The notes under the pieces were generated by a model that saw only the letters and a program-made list of their open reading frames with translations, was not told the DNA's origin and did not search any database. The position numbers and the translations under genes are program-made. Below are positions 5,961 to 7,375 of a stretch of DNA of 7,375 nucleotides, in pieces (position 1 is the stretch's first letter; each line of letters opens with the position of its first letter). Source of the stretch: an uncultured Micavibrio sp. (GTDB lineage: Bacteria; Pseudomonadota; Alphaproteobacteria; Micavibrionales; UBA1664); NCBI GenBank assembly GCA_913057885.1, contig CAJXOI010000037.1, forward strand, positions 1-7,375, read 5' to 3'.

Positions 5961-6250
5961 TGGATATTATGAAATATTTTTTATTCACTTTTCTTTTTGC
6001 TTCACTCCCAGTGATGGCACAAGATAGATTAAATCCGGATATTAATGATGTAACAATGGAAACACCTTCCTGCGAAGTATATTTGGAATGGACAGGAAAG
6101 AATATTGAAGACATTGATATATCCGTTCTGGATGATCGGCCACATCGGATTTTACCGCCCGACAGCATGATGACTATGGATTACATTCCAGACCGTTTGA
6201 ATATTCACACGACCGAAGACGGCATTATTTTACAGCAAGATTGTGGCTAA
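5960..6250 (+). CDS. Secreted I78-family peptidase inhibitor
   Basis: This is a 96-residue small exported protein. Residues 4-20 (MKYFLFTFLFASLPVMA) are a clear signal peptide with a likely cut before QDRLNPD. The mature part matches the Inhibitor_I78 family: an N-terminal cysteine C38, the motif HRILPPDSMMTMDYIPDRLN (62-81) with the T-x-D-Y and RLN core, and the terminal CG with C95. Known I78 members inhibit serine proteases such as elastase or subtilisin and use a disulfide between comparable cysteines. It probably acts in the periplasm or outside the cell. Its ATG at 5960 overlaps the stop of the deaminase (TAATG). The ATG at 5969 gives a more typical signal peptide start (MK) and is an equally good candidate. 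No functional link to the cytoplasmic nucleotide genes is evident. The stop overlaps the stop of the convergent gene. Confidence 0.88.
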   Translation: MDIMKYFLFTFLFASLPVMAQDRLNPDINDVTMETPSCEVYLEWTGKNIEDIDISVLDDRPHRILPPDSMMTMDYIPDRLNIHTTEDGIILQQDCG

Positions 6251-6262
6251 GCCACTTTTTTT
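6243..6262 (+). terminator. Compact intrinsic terminator closing the plus-strand cassette
   Basis: GTGGC (6243-6247) and GCCAC (6251-6255) form a 5-bp GC-rich stem around TAA, followed by seven T residues (6256-6262). The TAA loop is itself the stop codon of the I78 inhibitor gene. The same bases contain the stop of the convergent deaminase gene, and the T run encodes that protein's final lysines on the other strand. The minus strand lacks a T tract after the hairpin, so it should terminate plus-strand transcripts only. The stem is short, so efficiency is uncertain. Confidence 0.6.
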
Positions 6263-6831
6263 CGTTGATTAACTGCCGCAAGCCCTTTCCAATCTTCCAA
6301 ATCCTGATCAGGTTTTTCGGAACGGTATTTCTGATACAACGCAATACCTTTTTGATCTTCCAGAACCTCAACGCTCACACCCTTTTCTTTTAACAAAGCC
6401 TCATTACCAGATGCGCTTGTCACATCACCAACAACAACACGATCAAATTGCCGCATATAAATAAGCGTTGCACAAACATCGCAGGGGCTCAGTGTAGTAA
6501 AGATTGTGGTCTTACTGAAATCAATTCGACCTGCATCTCGAATGGCCGATGTTTCACCGTGATTATAAGGGTGGTTTTCTTGTTCAAGTGTATTGTGACC
6601 TTTACCAACAATTTCACGCGTCTGATTATCAATCACAACGGCACCAATTGGGCATCCACCCTCGCTATATGATTTCTCAGCCAGAAACACAGCAATTCGC
6701 ATAAAATCTGCGTCGTCTAATGTTACAAAAAATTCGGGGTCGATATTTGCCGACAAAGACCTTGTCGGTATATGTGCAATCAACCTTAAAAGATTATCAT
6801 CTGTTTCAGTATCTTTTGTAATATGCATCAC
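6247..6831 (-). CDS. FCY1-like cytosine/nucleoside deaminase
   Basis: This is a 194-residue predicted cytoplasmic zinc deaminase. Motifs are EGGCPIGAVVIDN (58-69), GKGHN (N80 at the position of a substrate-binding asparagine), HGETSAI (H91, E93) and TTLSPCDVCATLIYM (C117, C120). The overall pattern recalls yeast cytosine deaminase Fcy1, which converts cytosine to uracil: the same GG-PIG, TTLSPCD-C and VVVGD blocks, and a C-terminal EKPDQDLEDW that parallels the RPQDWFED tail, keeping an aspartate there. Most bacterial cytosine deaminases (CodA) belong to a different fold, so a related substrate is possible. The first about 43 residues have no match that I know; Met44 (6702) would give 151 residues, close to Fcy1. 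The GTG at 6831 overlaps the sucB stop as TAGTG, and ATG 6828 is an alternative. It is probably the last gene of the suc transcript. Confidence 0.82.
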   Translation of the reverse strand: MMHITKDTETDDNLLRLIAHIPTRSLSANIDPEFFVTLDDADFMRIAVFLAEKSYSEGGCPIGAVVIDNQTREIVGKGHNTLEQENHPYNHGETSAIRDAGRIDFSKTTIFTTLSPCDVCATLIYMRQFDRVVVGDVTSASGNEALLKEKGVSVEVLEDQKGIALYQKYRSEKPDQDLEDWKGLAAVNQRKKVA

Positions 6832-7375
6832 TATCCATCCATCAACAGTCTGGTTGGATCCTCCAGTGCTTCTTTAATACGGACAAGGAAAGACACGCTT
6901 TCGCGTCCATCGATTATCCGGTGATCGTATGACAAGGCCACATACATCATTGGTCGTGCCTCAATTGATCCATCAGGCATCACCATCGGGCGCATCGTTG
7001 TTTTATGCATCCCCAAAATGGCCGATTGTGGTCGGTTCAAAATAGGGGTCGACATCATTGATCCAAATACTCCACCATTTGTCACGGTGAATGTTCCACC
7101 CGTCATTTCAGACATAGATAATTTTCCATCACGAGCACGCCCTGCCATATCACCGATTTCTTTTTCAATATCAGCGAAAGATTTCTGGTCGGCGTCACGA
7201 ACGACAGGCACAACCAATCCTTGGGGAGTTGAAACCGCAACACCAATGTCATAGTAATTCTTATAAACAATATCCGTCCCGTCAATTTCAGCATTCACGG
7301 CAGGGAATTCCTGTAATGCTCGGCACGCGGCCTTCACAAAGATTGACATGAACCCGAGTTTAACGCCATGTTTCT
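6831..7375 (-). CDS. sucB: Dihydrolipoyllysine succinyltransferase E2 (SucB/OdhB), C-terminal 180 residues (runs off the right edge)
   Basis: The frame is open to the window edge and encodes the C-terminal catalytic domain of the 2-oxoglutarate dehydrogenase E2 subunit, which transfers succinyl groups from lipoamide to CoA. The visible part begins [16 protein letters not shown], continues with [20 protein letters not shown] and [14 protein letters not shown], and ends with the catalytic [17 protein letters not shown] (H151 and D155 of the visible fragment) and [13 protein letters not shown]. These blocks match the succinyltransferase rather than the acetyltransferase subgroup. The lipoyl and E3-binding domains lie beyond the edge. 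The stop overlaps the following deaminase start. lpdA, the E3 partner, lies 4.1 kb further on, instead of directly downstream as is common. Confidence 0.95.
   Translation of the reverse strand, partial: KHGVKLGFMSIFVKAACRALQEFPAVNAEIDGTDIVYKNYYDIGVAVSTPQGLVVPVVRDADQKSFADIEKEIGDMAGRARDGKLSMSEMTGGTFTVTNGGVFGSMMSTPILNRPQSAILGMHKTTMRPMVMPDGSIEARPMMYVALSYDHRIIDGRESVSFLVRIKEALEDPTRLLMDG

Noticed and set aside
1..7375. Mobile-element ends, tRNA, rRNA or CRISPR repeats around the cassette
   Set aside because: No transposase, tRNA-like cloverleaf, regularly spaced repeat or matching direct repeats at the cassette borders was seen. The xerC gene is in the housekeeping DUF484-xerC context, not an integrase beside an attachment site.

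Overview
This window most likely comes from an alphaproteobacterium with modest G+C for that class. The evidence is a 2-oxoglutarate dehydrogenase E2 gene (sucB) and a dihydrolipoamide dehydrogenase gene (lpdA) on the same strand, followed by a DUF484 gene and xerC in coupled order. Protein style fits too. The lineage below class level cannot be told from the sequence; a Micavibrio-like or Rhodospirillales-like origin is only a guess.

Layout, left to right. Bases 1-2755 are a minus-strand housekeeping block: lpdA, then DUF484, then xerC, which runs off the left edge. DUF484 and xerC share a TAATG junction, and a promoter with a perfect TTGACA lies in the 3' end of lpdA. Bases 2756-2990 are an AT-rich divergent regulatory region with a TATAAT promoter for lpdA and a perfect 13-base palindrome at its predicted transcription start. 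Bases 2991-6250 are a plus-strand cassette: a 35-codon upstream ORF coupled by TAATG to an HD-domain phosphohydrolase-like gene, a PfkB-family (adenosine kinase-like) sugar kinase with its own apparently leaderless promoter, a 312-residue protein with one intact and one apparently degenerate deaminase domain, and a small secreted I78-family protease inhibitor. A compact terminator hairpin closes the cassette and overlaps the convergent stop codons. Bases 6247-7375 return to the minus strand with a yeast-FCY1-like deaminase overlapping the 3' end of sucB, which runs off the right edge.

How the genes fit together. SucB and LpdA are the E2 and E3 subunits of the same complex and are commonly adjacent. 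Here about 4 kb of mostly nucleoside- and nucleotide-linked genes separates them, with the middle part in reverse orientation. An HD nucleotidase-like protein, a nucleoside-kinase-like protein and two deaminases of different subfamilies suggest nucleoside salvage or control of the nucleotide pool; this is inference. The least expected signals are a 10-bp perfect hairpin with T tracts inside the HD gene, the coupled upstream ORF in front of that gene, the leaderless kinase promoter, and the double deaminase fold. No transposase, tRNA, rRNA or CRISPR array is visible. The longest gap between called genes is 235 bases.
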